A stretch of 64,000 bases of DNA from Paraflavitalea devenefica (GTDB taxonomy: Bacteria; Bacteroidota; Bacteroidia; Chitinophagales; Chitinophagaceae), in contig NZ_JAARML010000006.1 of assembly GCF_011759375.1 (NCBI RefSeq), positions 310,001 to 374,000 on the forward strand. The letters are read 5' to 3'. Positions within the stretch are counted from its first letter, which is position 1; every line of letters starts with the position of its first letter. The notes beneath the pieces are model-generated. The model was not told where the DNA came from and ran no database searches. It saw only the letters and a program-made list of their open reading frames with translations. Below, piece after piece: positions 25,371 through 34,895 of this stretch. The translations under genes were made by a program, and so were the position numbers.

Positions 25371-25705
25371 CTGGTAGAATCCCACAGTAATTAATAACGT
25401 ATTTTAAGACCGGATATTTCTGAAAAGCGGGTCAATCCGGGATTAAAATTAGCACAAATGGAAGTGCAAAAATCAGCCCACATTGTTAACAATGTGAAAA
25501 ACAGGGAAAAGAATACAGAAGACAGAATACAGAATTCAGCATCTATTGCTTCGAATAGGCCTCAAATATTACTCGAAATATCAATTAGTGCAAGTTGTGC
25601 CACAATCAGAAAAGGCTGAAGCCTGCCTGTTATGGAGCTTCAGCCTTATATTGTTTTTTTGCCGAGCAAAAGATTCTGTATGCTGGATTCTGGGTTCTGG
25701 ATTCT
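25371..25705. repeat. Inverted low-complexity arms around the hppD terminator
   Basis: No gene is seen. Left arm agaatacagaagacagaat and onward (25508-25539) and right arm (25672-25706, repeated gattctg words) are inverted copies of the same gaatacag/gaatccag vocabulary. Between them lies a hairpin aaggctgaagc/gcttcagcctt (25612-25647), which fits a terminator for the minus-strand hppD gene ending at 25706. A related single arm occurs at 47724-47758. Confidence 0.6.
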
Positions 25706-26836
25706 CTAAAGATTTCCCCTCGCCTCCTGTTCACGCTCAATCGCTTCAAACAATGCTTTGAAGTTGCCTTTGCCGAAACTTTTAGCGCCTTTGCGCTGGA
25801 TGATCTCGAAAAACAGGGTGGGCCTGTCTTCTACGGGTTTGGTGAATATCTGTAACAGGTAGCCTTCATCATCGCGGTCTACCAGGATACCCAGTTCTTT
25901 GAGCGGTTCAATATTTTCATCAATCTTCCCTACCCGCTCCTGCAGATCATCGTAATACGTGGTAGGCACCTGCAGAAATTCTACCCCACGATCACGCAAG
26001 GCCGTTACTGTTTCCACAATATTGGCAGTGGCCAGGGCTACGTGCTGGCAACCTTCCCCATCATAAAACTCCAGGTATTCCTCTACCTGTGATTTCTTCT
26101 TGCCTTCTGCCGGCTCATTGATGGGGAATTTGACAAACCCGTTCCCATTACTCATTACCTTACTCATCAGGGCAGAGTATTCGGTAGAAATATCTTTATC
26201 GTCAAAGCTGAGGATATTGCGGAAGCCCATTACCTGCTCATAAAAGCCTACCCATTTATTCATTTGGTTCCAGCCTACATTGCCCACGCAGTGGTCTACA
26301 TACAACAATCCTGTAGGAGAAGGATTATAGTTGGACTGCCAGGCCCTGAACCCCGGCATAAAAGGGCCCTGGTAGTTTTTGCGCTCGATAAACAGGTGTA
26401 CGGTATCGCCATAGGTATGGATACCACTCATGACCAGCTCGCCCTGGGTATCGCTCAGCTTCACCGGCTCCAGGTAGCTTTTGGCCCCCCGCTTCGTGGT
26501 TTCCCGCCAGGCGCTGGCGGCATCGTCTACCCGCAGGGCCAGGGCTTTCACCCCATCGCCGTGCTTATAAATATGATCGGCTATCGCATTACCGGCTCTC
26601 AATGGCGTGGTAAATACAAAAGTCAGTTTCTCCTGGCGCACCGCATAGCTGGCGCGGTCTTTTACCCCGGTCTCAGGTCCTGCATAAGCAAGCGACTGAA
26701 AACCAAAGGCTGTTTTATAAAAGTGGGCGGCCTGTTTGGCATTACCCACATAAAATTCCACGTAATCGGTACCCTGCAATGGCAGGAAATCGGTACTGGT
26801 ATCAACGGAAGCAATAGTTGCCGTTTGAGCAGGCAT
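25706..26836 (-). CDS. hppD: 4-hydroxyphenylpyruvate dioxygenase
   Basis: This 376-residue Fe(II) enzyme converts 4-hydroxyphenylpyruvate to homogentisate in tyrosine breakdown. Two VOC-type domains are visible. The iron ligands are His182 (YVDHCVGNV), His265 (GCQHVALAT) and Glu344 (LFFEIIQRKGAKSFGKGNF), all intact, and the C-terminal helix with GNFKALFEAIEREQ closes the active site as in the family. ATG 26836 is preferred over the TTG two codons upstream. No homogentisate dioxygenase or other tyrosine-pathway gene is next to it. A -7 box at 27012-27019 implies a leader of about 170 bases. Confidence 0.95.
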   Translation of the reverse strand: MPAQTATIASVDTSTDFLPLQGTDYVEFYVGNAKQAAHFYKTAFGFQSLAYAGPETGVKDRASYAVRQEKLTFVFTTPLRAGNAIADHIYKHGDGVKALALRVDDAASAWRETTKRGAKSYLEPVKLSDTQGELVMSGIHTYGDTVHLFIERKNYQGPFMPGFRAWQSNYNPSPTGLLYVDHCVGNVGWNQMNKWVGFYEQVMGFRNILSFDDKDISTEYSALMSKVMSNGNGFVKFPINEPAEGKKKSQVEEYLEFYDGEGCQHVALATANIVETVTALRDRGVEFLQVPTTYYDDLQERVGKIDENIEPLKELGILVDRDDEGYLLQIFTKPVEDRPTLFFEIIQRKGAKSFGKGNFKALFEAIEREQEARGNL

Positions 26837-26907
26837 AATCAATCAATTTAAAAGTCAGTAAAATAAGGTCAACCATTCCTAAAAGACAATCACATAAAGC
26901 GGGGAGC

Positions 26908-27006
26908 TTAGCAGCTTACAGATGAATCCATGGCCAGTGCCTCCATCAGCAGGCAGTAGCACATTCTCTTGTCGTTGAATAATTTATGGTCGTAATCGGG
27001 ACGCAT
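26908..27006 (-). CDS. Possible 32-residue leader ORF upstream of hppD
   Basis: A minus-strand frame, ATG 27006 to TAA 26908-26910, encodes MRPDYDHKLFNDKRMCYCLL and onward (32 residues). It lies fully inside the predicted hppD leader, and its ATG coincides with the predicted start point (about 27005), as for a leaderless message. Composition is protein-like with three Cys. No aromatic-residue run that would suggest classical attenuation is present. It could be a small protein or chance. Confidence 0.3.
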   Translation of the reverse strand: MRPDYDHKLFNDKRMCYCLLMEALAMDSSVSC

Positions 27007-27011
27007 GACTA

Positions 27012-27073
27012 CAAAGATAATCGTTTTTGGCTTTTTACCCCGTTGCCTCATTGCCTTGTTGCCTCGTTGCCTT
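27012..27073 (-). promoter_or_regulatory. hppD promoter with four 8-bp tandem repeats upstream
   Basis: TATCTTTG on the minus strand (27019-27012) matches the -7 box. No good -33 TTTG is seen. Directly upstream, 27042-27073 consists of four 8-base units (gttgcctc, attgcctt, gttgcctc, gttgcctt on the plus strand). Regular phased repeats at this place could be activator binding sites or a slipped simple repeat. Confidence 0.45.
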
Positions 27074-27243
27074 TTATATTATAAATACGTATATTAGCCC
27101 CTGATTCACAGCAAAGAACACATTTTACACAAGCTTACTGATCCTCCGCCACCTAACCCCGCCCGCTCTGCTTAGTACATGATTCCGGTCTGCGACCGGC
27201 AGGTATTTATTTCATCAATCCTTCACAATCAAAACAATCAGTT

Positions 27244-27939
27244 ATGAACGCTTCGTTGTTGAAAAAATGTTTGGCAGAATTTGTTGGCACTTTTGTATTG
27301 GTATTCATGGGATGCGGCAGCGCCGTGCTGGCCGGCAGCCATGTTGGCTTCCTGGGCATCTCCTTTGCTTTTGGCCTATCGGTCCTGGCCATGGCCTATG
27401 CCATCGGCCATATTTCCGGTTGCCATATTAACCCGGCTATTACCATCTCCATGCTGGCCACCGGCAAAATAACCGCCAAAGAAACAGGCGGTTACATCAT
27501 TGCGCAGATCCTGGGCGCTATAGCCGGCGCCGCCGTTCTTTATTACATAGCAGGCGGCAAGGCCGATTATTCGCTGGCAGCCAACGGCCTGGGCCAGAAT
27601 GGCGTGGAAGGTGGCTCGCCCGACCACTATTCACTGGTTAGTGGCCTGGTCACCGAAATTGTGCTCACGGCCATTTTCCTGGTAGTGATACATGGCGCTA
27701 CCAGTAAGCACAACAGCAATGGCCTGATGGCCGGCACCGCCATTGGCCTCTCGCTCACCCTGATCCATATTGTGGGCATTCCTGTTACCGGCGTTTCCGT
27801 CAACCCTGCCCGGAGCATCGGCCCGGCCCTTTTTGTGGGGGGTGATGCCCTGTCGCATCTGTGGGTATTTATTGTGGGACCGATTGTCGGCGGCCTGATC
27901 GGCGGCGGTATCTGGAAGGCGATAGATAAACCCAACTGA
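27244..27939 (+). CDS. aqpZ: Aquaporin (MIP family, AqpZ-like)
   Basis: This 231-residue water channel has six membrane helices and two half-helices. The NPA motifs are at 63-65 (HINPAITI) and 187-189 (SVNPARS). The selectivity filter has Phe43, His175 and Arg190, which points to water rather than glycerol. The position that is Thr in E. coli AqpZ appears to be Val184 here. It is a single gene placed 42 bases upstream of purK, which seems to have its own promoter. Confidence 0.93.
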   Translation: MNASLLKKCLAEFVGTFVLVFMGCGSAVLAGSHVGFLGISFAFGLSVLAMAYAIGHISGCHINPAITISMLATGKITAKETGGYIIAQILGAIAGAAVLYYIAGGKADYSLAANGLGQNGVEGGSPDHYSLVSGLVTEIVLTAIFLVVIHGATSKHNSNGLMAGTAIGLSLTLIHIVGIPVTGVSVNPARSIGPALFVGGDALSHLWVFIVGPIVGGLIGGGIWKAIDKPN

Positions 27940-27956
27940 TAAACTATCCGTACCCT

Positions 27957-27964
27957 TATCTTTG
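27957..27964 (+). promoter_or_regulatory. Likely -7 box of purK
   Basis: TATCTTTG lies 18 bases before the purK ATG and after the aquaporin stop. The -33 element is weak, so this is a moderate call. Confidence 0.5.
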
Positions 27965-27981
27965 CGCCTCAACCTACAGGC

Positions 27982-29103
27982 ATGCAAAAAGTTGGTATTC
28001 TCGGCGGCGGACAATTAGGCAGAATGTTATTACAGACAGCCGCTAATTATCCTGTTGAAACCTATCTCATGGAAAACGATCCCGCATGCCCTGCGGCCCA
28101 TCTGTGCCATCATTTCACGCTGGGAGACATCCGGAACTTTGATGATGTATACAATTTCGGAAAAGGACTGGATGCGCTGACCATTGAGATTGAATCCGTT
28201 AATGAAGATGCGCTCGAAAAGCTGGAACAGGAAGGCGTGAAGGTCTATCCCAGGCCATCCGCTTTGCGTACCATTAAAAACAAGATACTTCAGAAACAAT
28301 TCTATAAGGACCTCCAGATACCCACTGCTCCTTTTGTAGTGACCCAAAATAAAAGGGAACTGCGGGAACAGGCCGCTTTCTTACCGGCCGTGCACAAAAT
28401 AGGACTGGGCGGTTATGACGGCCGTGGCGTGCAGGTGATCAAAACAGCCGACCACCTCGATAAAGGTTTTGATGCGCCCTCCGTGCTCGAAAAGATGGTA
28501 ACCATCCAAAAAGAGATCGCCATGATCGTAGCCATCAATGCCAAAGGAGAAACAGCGCTCTACCCGGCAGTGGACATGGTATTTGACCCGACCCTCAATT
28601 TGCTGGATTACCAGATAAGTCCGGCCGATATCCCCGAAAAAACACTGTGGAAAGTAGAAGCCATGGCACTGGCCGTAGTGAAAGGATTAAAAAGCCCCGG
28701 TCTTTTTGCCGTGGAATTGTTCATTGACAGGCAAGGCGATGTATTCGTGAATGAAACAGCACCGCGGGTGCATAACAGCGGGCATCATACTATAGAAGCC
28801 AACTACTCCTCTCAATTTGATATGCTGTGGCGCATCATGCTCGATTATCCGCTCGGCAATGCAGACCATATTCTTCCGGCAGCTATTGTGAACCTGCTGG
28901 GTGCAGAAGGACATAGCGGAGACGCTAAATATGATGGGCTCCACGAAGTGTTGCAGATGGATAATGTATTTGTCCACATCTATGGGAAAAAACAAACGAA
29001 ACCCGGGCGCAAGATGGGGCATATAACTATCGTCAGTAAGGATAAACACGACCTGACCTATAAAGCACATCGTATTAAAAACACATTAAAAGTCATCAGT
29101 TAG
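27982..29103 (+). CDS. purK: 5-(carboxyamino)imidazole ribonucleotide synthase
   Basis: This 373-residue ATP-grasp enzyme makes N5-CAIR from AIR, bicarbonate and ATP in purine synthesis. The start KVGILGGGQLGRMLLQTAAN is the family signature. The ATP-grasp core includes HKIGLGGYDGRGVQVIK (about 133-149), EKMVTIQKEIAMIVAIN, and the metal-binding FVNETAPRVHNSGHHTIEA (about 255-273). All expected motifs are present. Its partner purE lies 5.8 kb downstream in the same direction, separated by an RND efflux operon, although the two are often adjacent in bacteria. Confidence 0.95.
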   Translation: MQKVGILGGGQLGRMLLQTAANYPVETYLMENDPACPAAHLCHHFTLGDIRNFDDVYNFGKGLDALTIEIESVNEDALEKLEQEGVKVYPRPSALRTIKNKILQKQFYKDLQIPTAPFVVTQNKRELREQAAFLPAVHKIGLGGYDGRGVQVIKTADHLDKGFDAPSVLEKMVTIQKEIAMIVAINAKGETALYPAVDMVFDPTLNLLDYQISPADIPEKTLWKVEAMALAVVKGLKSPGLFAVELFIDRQGDVFVNETAPRVHNSGHHTIEANYSSQFDMLWRIMLDYPLGNADHILPAAIVNLLGAEGHSGDAKYDGLHEVLQMDNVFVHIYGKKQTKPGRKMGHITIVSKDKHDLTYKAHRIKNTLKVIS

Positions 29104-29275
29104 AGCTTGTTACGCTACCACTCATACCCATTTTAACATTGGCGCATTGTTAATGTATTAACTTAGCCGCGCACTAACCAAACCCAGGCCCTGACACATG
29201 AGACGTAGCATGCCCACTTTTTCCTGTGCCAATACGCGAAGCAATAAATGGTCAATGAATACCAAACACATGCAC

Positions 29276-30322
29276 ATGAAAGGTATAAGCCCTGTTGCAC
29301 TGGCATTATTATTTGTATCGTTTATTGCCTGTAAGGAAGAAAAGAAAACGGAGACGCCGGCAACCGGCGCCCCGCGCAATGCCCCCCTGCAGGTGGAAGC
29401 ATTTATTGTAAAGACCCAACCCCTCAGCGAAAACCTCGAAGTGCCCGGCACGTTACAGCCGTATGAACAAACAGAGATCCGCCCCGAGATCACCGGACGG
29501 GTTGTAAAGCTGAATATACCCGAAGGAAGTTTTGTAAAGAAAGGCACCCTGCTGGTGAAGCTCTTTGATGAAGACCTGCAGGCACAATTAAAGAAATTGC
29601 AGGTACAGTTACAGATCAACGCCAAAACAGCCGAACGGCAAAAGGAGTTATTGACCATTGGCGGTATCAGTCAGCAGGAATATGACCTGAGCGAACTGGC
29701 CGTAAATAACCTGAAGGCAGATATAGACCTGGTGAGAGTGAGCATCGGCAAAACAGAGATCCGCGCGCCCTTTGATGGCCGTATCGGTTTGAAGGCGATC
29801 AGTGACGGCGCTTATATCACTCCCACCAATCTCATTACTACTATCAGCCAGGTAGGACAACTGAAGATGGAATTCTCTGTACCGGAAAAATACAGCGACC
29901 TGATGCGTAAAGGCAGGCCTGTAACATTTACCATTGCCGGCACCAACAAAAAATTCAATGCTGCTGTGCTGGCTACCGAATCGGTGATAGAGGCCAATAC
30001 CCGTACCTTACGGGTGAGGACCGTAGTGAAAGGCAGTGACCCGGCACTGGTGCCCGGCGCTTTTGCCAAGGTAGGATTGAGACTGGATGAAAATGACAAG
30101 GCACTGATCATACCCACACAGGCTGTTATACCACAGGCACGGAATAAGCGGGTGATTGTTTATTCGGGCGGCGTGGTCAAATACCAGATCGTTAGCACCG
30201 GCATCCGCGACTCTTCGTATGTACAGATCACCGATGGCCTGAAGTTGGGAGATACCGTGATCACCACCGGCCTGCTGGCCATCCGCCCGGACAGCAAAAT
30301 CAAATTAACCAAAGTTCAATAA
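29276..30322 (+). CDS. RND efflux periplasmic adaptor (membrane fusion) lipoprotein
   Basis: The product has 348 residues. ATG 29276 starts a lipoprotein signal with lipobox SFIAC (Cys19), so it is anchored in the inner membrane. It has a beta-barrel and lipoyl half (LEVPGTLQPYEQTEIRPEITG and FVKKGTLLVKL), a short coiled-coil hairpin (about 95-145), the second lipoyl half with IRAPFDGRIGLKAISDGAYI, and a membrane-proximal domain ending IRPDSKIKL. It bridges the inner-membrane pump and the outer-membrane channel encoded by the next two genes. ATGs at 29198, 29255 and 29270 are possible but would lengthen the n-region. The gap to the pump gene is only nine bases. Confidence 0.92.
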   Translation: MKGISPVALALLFVSFIACKEEKKTETPATGAPRNAPLQVEAFIVKTQPLSENLEVPGTLQPYEQTEIRPEITGRVVKLNIPEGSFVKKGTLLVKLFDEDLQAQLKKLQVQLQINAKTAERQKELLTIGGISQQEYDLSELAVNNLKADIDLVRVSIGKTEIRAPFDGRIGLKAISDGAYITPTNLITTISQVGQLKMEFSVPEKYSDLMRKGRPVTFTIAGTNKKFNAAVLATESVIEANTRTLRVRTVVKGSDPALVPGAFAKVGLRLDENDKALIIPTQAVIPQARNKRVIVYSGGVVKYQIVSTGIRDSSYVQITDGLKLGDTVITTGLLAIRPDSKIKLTKVQ

Positions 30323-30331
30323 GCGCTTCTC

Positions 30332-33300
30332 ATGAATATTTCTGAGCTGAGTTTACGGCGACCGGTACTGGCCACCGTACTGAACATAGCGATCGTGTTG
30401 TTTGGGGTCATCGGCTTCACCTTCCTTGGCATACGCGACTATCCCGCTATTGACCCGCCCAATGTAAGCGTGGGCACCTCCTACCCCGGCGCCAATGCGG
30501 AGATCGTGGAATCACAGATCACCGAACCGCTGGAGAAAGCCATTAATGGTATTGCCGGCGTAAAAAATATCACTTCCACCAGCAGCCAGGGTACCAGCCG
30601 TATCAATGTGGAATTTGAACTGAGCATTGACCTGGAAGCCGCGGCTAATGACGTACGTGATAAAGTATCACAGGCTTCCCGCTCCCTGCCGGATGACCTG
30701 CCGGCGCCCCCTGTTGTATCGAAAGCAGATGCCAGTTCCGATGCGATCATCTCCATGACGATACAGAGCAATACGCGCAACCAGCTACAGATCACAGAAT
30801 ATGCCAATAACGTGTTGGTGGAAAGGCTGCAAACCATTCCCGGCGTAAGCGCCATCCAGATATGGGGTGAAAAGAGATACGCCATGCGCGTTTGGTTCAA
30901 CCCGGCCAAACTAAGCGCTTATGGTTTAACGCCCGGCGATGTGCAAAGCGCCCTCGCCCGGGAAAACGTAGAGTTGCCTTCGGGTAAAATATCCGGCAAC
31001 ACCACCGAACTATCCATCCGCACCTACGGCCGCCTGTTTACCGAAGAGGACTTCAATAATGTGATCATCAAAACCGTCAATGGCAATGAGATCCGGCTCA
31101 AGGATGTGGCAGAGGCCGTACTGGGACCAGAGAATGAAGAAACCATATTGAAAGAGAGCCTCATTCCCATGATCGCCCTGGCGCTGGTGCCGCAGCCGGG
31201 CTCCAACTATGTATCTATCTCCAATGAATTCTATAAACGTTTTGAACAGCTCAAGAAAGAAGTACCCGGCGATATTAAGCTGAATATTGCGCTGGACCAA
31301 ACAAGGTTTATCAAACAATCCATTTCGGAAGTAGAAGAAACGCTCATCATAGCCCTGATCCTGGTGGTGCTCATCATCTACCTGTTCTTCCGCGACTGGA
31401 TCATTTCCATCCGGCCTTTGATAGATATCCCGGTATCGCTGATCGGCGCCTTCTTTATTATGTACCTGAGCGGCTTCACCATCAATGTACTTTCTTTACT
31501 GGGCATTGTACTGGCTACCGGCCTGGTGGTGGACGATGGTATTGTGGTAACAGAAAACATCTTTAAGAAGATGGAACAGGGCATGAACAAATACCAGGCG
31601 GCCAAGGAAGGTTCCAAAGAGATCTACTTTGCGGTCATCGCCACCTCCATCACCCTGGCGGTGATCTTTTTGCCCATCATCTTCCTGCAAGGCTTCGTGG
31701 GACGTTTGTTCCGTGAGTTTGGCATCGTGGTGGCAGGTGCTGTATTGATCTCTGCGCTGGTATCCTTAACCTTAACGCCGGTACTCAACGTAAAGCTCAC
31801 CCGCAAAGTACACAAGCATAGCTGGTTCTACCATAAAACCGAGCCTTTCTTCCAGTGGATGGAAAATGGCTATTTTAATTCACTGAAAGCCTTTATGCGG
31901 GTACGCTGGATAGCCCTGATCCTGATCGTAGCCTGTTTTGGCATCATCTGGTTCATTGGCGGCGGCCTTAAATCAGAACTGGCCCCCATGGAGGACCGCA
32001 GCCAGTTCCGCCTGCAGGTAACAGCCCCCGAAGGCACTTCCTTCGATTACATGGATAAGTATATAGACCGGCTGGGGCAACTGATGCTGGATTCCATTAA
32101 ACCCGAAGAACGCCGCATTGTATTAACGATCACCGCACCCGGCTTCAGTGGCGCAGGCTCTGTGAACAGCGGCATGGTGCGGGTGACGCTGGTAGACCCG
32201 AAGGACCGCACCCGCTCGCAGGAAGACATTGTGAATATGGTGAACAGGAACCTGGGTAAGTATTCCGAAGGCCGCGCCTTCGCTGTACAGGAACAAACCA
32301 TCTCGGTCAATCGCCGCTCGGGACAGCCCGTACAGTTCGTTATACAGAACAACAACTTCGAAAAGCTGAAAGAGGTATTGCCGAAGTTCCTCGAAGAAGC
32401 GAATAAGAGCGGCGTGTTGATGAACGTGGATGCCGACCTTAAGTTCAATAAGCCGGAACTGAATATTGATATTGACCGCATCAAGGCCAGCCAACTGGGC
32501 GTGAGCATTGCCGATGTATCGCAGGTATTGCAACTGGCGTTGAGCAATCTTCGCCTGGGATACTTCTATCGTGAAGGTAAACAGTATGAAGTAATCGGCC
32601 AGGTAGCCCGTAATGACCGCGATGACCCTACCGACCTGAAGAATATTTACGTACGCAATAACCGCAATGAAATTATTTCGCTGGATAACCTGGTAAACAT
32701 ACGGGAAGAAACAACTCCCCCCCAACTGTACCATTTTAACCGGTATAAATCGGCCACCATCTCTGCCAGTCCGGTCAATGGCCGCACACTGGGAGAAGGT
32801 ATCAAGACCATGCAGGATATTGCCGCCCGGTTACTGGACGATACGTATTCTACTTCGCTGTCGGGCCCGTCAAGAGACTTTGCCGAAAGCTCCGGCAATA
32901 CCAGCTTTGCCTTTATACTGGCGCTGATCCTGATCTTCCTCGTATTGGCGGCACAGTTTGAAAGTTTTGTTGACCCGCTGGTGATCATGTTCACGGTACC
33001 GCTGGCGATTGCCGGTGCGGTATTGTCGTTGTGGATCTTTGACCAGACCCTGAATATCTTTTCTCAGATCGGTATGATCATGCTCATTGGCCTGGTGACC
33101 AAAAATGGTATCCTGATCGTGGAGTTTGCCAACCAGAAACAACTGGCGGGATTACCCAAGCGACAGGCTGTTACCGAAGCCGCTCAGGCGCGTTTACGGC
33201 CCATCCTGATGACCAGCCTGGCCATGTCGCTCGGCGCTTTGCCCATCGCTTTATCGCTGGGCGCTGCCGCTACCAGCCGTATCCCATTGGGTATAGTGAT

Positions 33301-33448
33301 TGTAGGTGGTATTATGTTCTCCCTGGTACTTACCCTGTACGTAATACCTGCGATGTATACATTCCTTTCCTTCAAAAAGAAAAAGAGTGAGCTGGAACTG
33401 ATGGAAATGGCGGAAAAAACACACCAACCGGAAGTTCAACATGCATAA
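30332..33448 (+). CDS. RND efflux permease (HAE1/AcrB-like)
   Basis: This 1038-residue inner-membrane pump has twelve predicted helices and two large periplasmic loops. The start MNISELSLRRPVLATVLNIA is typical. TM4 carries LATGLVVDDGIVVTENIFKK, with the paired Asp of the proton relay, and the second-half equivalent MLIGLVTKNGILIVEFANQ has the relay Lys. It exports drugs, metals or lipid-like compounds by proton exchange, and the substrate is not decidable. The closest grouping is HAE1 rather than heavy-metal HME, based on the TM4 motif. It is the middle gene of an adaptor-pump-channel operon, and its stop overlaps the TolC-like start by eight bases. Confidence 0.95.
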   Translation: MNISELSLRRPVLATVLNIAIVLFGVIGFTFLGIRDYPAIDPPNVSVGTSYPGANAEIVESQITEPLEKAINGIAGVKNITSTSSQGTSRINVEFELSIDLEAAANDVRDKVSQASRSLPDDLPAPPVVSKADASSDAIISMTIQSNTRNQLQITEYANNVLVERLQTIPGVSAIQIWGEKRYAMRVWFNPAKLSAYGLTPGDVQSALARENVELPSGKISGNTTELSIRTYGRLFTEEDFNNVIIKTVNGNEIRLKDVAEAVLGPENEETILKESLIPMIALALVPQPGSNYVSISNEFYKRFEQLKKEVPGDIKLNIALDQTRFIKQSISEVEETLIIALILVVLIIYLFFRDWIISIRPLIDIPVSLIGAFFIMYLSGFTINVLSLLGIVLATGLVVDDGIVVTENIFKKMEQGMNKYQAAKEGSKEIYFAVIATSITLAVIFLPIIFLQGFVGRLFREFGIVVAGAVLISALVSLTLTPVLNVKLTRKVHKHSWFYHKTEPFFQWMENGYFNSLKAFMRVRWIALILIVACFGIIWFIGGGLKSELAPMEDRSQFRLQVTAPEGTSFDYMDKYIDRLGQLMLDSIKPEERRIVLTITAPGFSGAGSVNSGMVRVTLVDPKDRTRSQEDIVNMVNRNLGKYSEGRAFAVQEQTISVNRRSGQPVQFVIQNNNFEKLKEVLPKFLEEANKSGVLMNVDADLKFNKPELNIDIDRIKASQLGVSIADVSQVLQLALSNLRLGYFYREGKQYEVIGQVARNDRDDPTDLKNIYVRNNRNEIISLDNLVNIREETTPPQLYHFNRYKSATISASPVNGRTLGEGIKTMQDIAARLLDDTYSTSLSGPSRDFAESSGNTSFAFILALILIFLVLAAQFESFVDPLVIMFTVPLAIAGAVLSLWIFDQTLNIFSQIGMIMLIGLVTKNGILIVEFANQKQLAGLPKRQAVTEAAQARLRPILMTSLAMSLGALPIALSLGAAATSRIPLGIVIVGGIMFSLVLTLYVIPAMYTFLSFKKKKSELELMEMAEKTHQPEVQHA

Positions 33449-34796
33449 AATGCATTTCATTATGAGAAGTTTTCTTGTATTTGTTATTTCGGCTGCATTA
33501 CTGGCTCCTGCTGCTACCGCGCAGGATTCGCTTACCCTGGAACAGGCGATCATGGCTGCCCTCAAAAACAATTATGATATCCTGCTTACCCGTAATGATT
33601 CCGCTTCTTATGCGCTGGACAATTCTTATTCCTGGGCGGCCTTCCTGCCACAGGTAAATGGTACGGCAGGCACTACCTGGAATACCAATAACCAACAATT
33701 AAAATTTACCAAGCGTGCGCCCGGCGGCGGCGATAGCAGTGTGACCAGGGATGCGGTGAAAACGCATAACATGAACTATGCGCTGAACCTTAACTGGACC
33801 TTATTTGATGGTCTTAAAATGTTTACCACCCGCAACAAGCTGGAAGAGCTGGAGAAGCTGGGTGAACTGGGCGTGAAAACACAGGTGATCAATACCGTGG
33901 CGGCAGTGGTCAACAATTACTACAATATTGTACGCCAGAAACAACAGCTTAAAGCAGTGGAAGAGCAGATATCCATCAATGAAGAGCGGGTGAAACTGGC
34001 CGATAAAAAACTATCCGTAGGCCTCGGCAGTAAACCGGAACTGTTACAGGCAAGGGTGGACCTGAATGCACAAAAAGCAGCCCAGTTACAACAACTCACC
34101 CTGATTGCCCAGTTGCGCGACCAGCTCAACCAGTTGATCGGTTTCCGCACCGGCGCTACCTATCATGTGAGTGATAGCATCCCGCTGAATACCTCCCTGC
34201 AGTTTGGAGAGCTGGCGCAGAAACTTGAAGAGACCAACCCTTCCCTGTTATTTGCCAAAAAGAATATTGACATTGCCCGCCTCACGGTGAAGGAACGCAA
34301 GGCAGACCTGTTTCCCATTTTATCTTTCAACTCGAACTATACTTTCACACAGAATGATAACAGCATAGCGGTGAATATTAACCAGCCTTTCTTTAACCAG
34401 AATAAAGGGTTCAATTATGGCTTTGGCCTCACCGTTCCCATCCTCAATGGCTTTAACGTAAAAAGACTGATCAAACAGGCTGAGCTGGATGTACGCTACC
34501 AGCAATTGGTGTATTTTAATCAACGCTCCCTGATAGATGTGGGACTGAGCAATGCCTTTAAAGATTATGAGCTGCAAAAAAAGCTGCTGACGCTGGAAGA
34601 AGACAATATTGCCCTGGCCAAGGAGAATGTGATGATCGCACTGGAACGTTTCCGCCAGGGCGTGTCTACTTTCCTTGAATTACGGGAAGCGCAGATCAGC
34701 CTGCAGGATGCCTATAACCGTCTTATTGCAGCCCGGTACAATACCAAATTGGCTGAAACAGAATTATTAAGGCTCAAAGGCGACCTGGTAAGGTAA
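33441..34796 (+). CDS. TolC-family outer-membrane efflux channel
   Basis: This 451-residue protein has a signal peptide ending near APAATA-QD. Two tandem OEP repeats (about 30-225 and 245-445) contain long helices rich in Gln, Leu and Glu, for instance ITEQ-like AVEEQISINEERVKLADKKL and the second-half LALEENVMIALERFRQG-type region ending FLELREAQISLQDAYNRLI. It forms the outer-membrane duct for the pump encoded upstream. The ATG at 33441 overlaps the pump gene; ATGs at 33450 and 33462 are alternatives, the last giving the cleanest signal peptide. It is the last gene of the efflux operon. Confidence 0.92.
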   Translation: MHKMHFIMRSFLVFVISAALLAPAATAQDSLTLEQAIMAALKNNYDILLTRNDSASYALDNSYSWAAFLPQVNGTAGTTWNTNNQQLKFTKRAPGGGDSSVTRDAVKTHNMNYALNLNWTLFDGLKMFTTRNKLEELEKLGELGVKTQVINTVAAVVNNYYNIVRQKQQLKAVEEQISINEERVKLADKKLSVGLGSKPELLQARVDLNAQKAAQLQQLTLIAQLRDQLNQLIGFRTGATYHVSDSIPLNTSLQFGELAQKLEETNPSLLFAKKNIDIARLTVKERKADLFPILSFNSNYTFTQNDNSIAVNINQPFFNQNKGFNYGFGLTVPILNGFNVKRLIKQAELDVRYQQLVYFNQRSLIDVGLSNAFKDYELQKKLLTLEEDNIALAKENVMIALERFRQGVSTFLELREAQISLQDAYNRLIAARYNTKLAETELLRLKGDLVR

Positions 34797-34895
34797 CCGT
34801 ACATAAAACACCATAATAAATACATCAGGCAGGCCTGCTCTTTGTGCTGATACTTGTAAATTTTTCCTTTCTTTGCCGTTCAAATCAATCCTTGC

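Noticed and set aside
27042-27073. Possible CRISPR-like array
   Set aside because: Four 8-base units without spacers; it is a simple tandem repeat.
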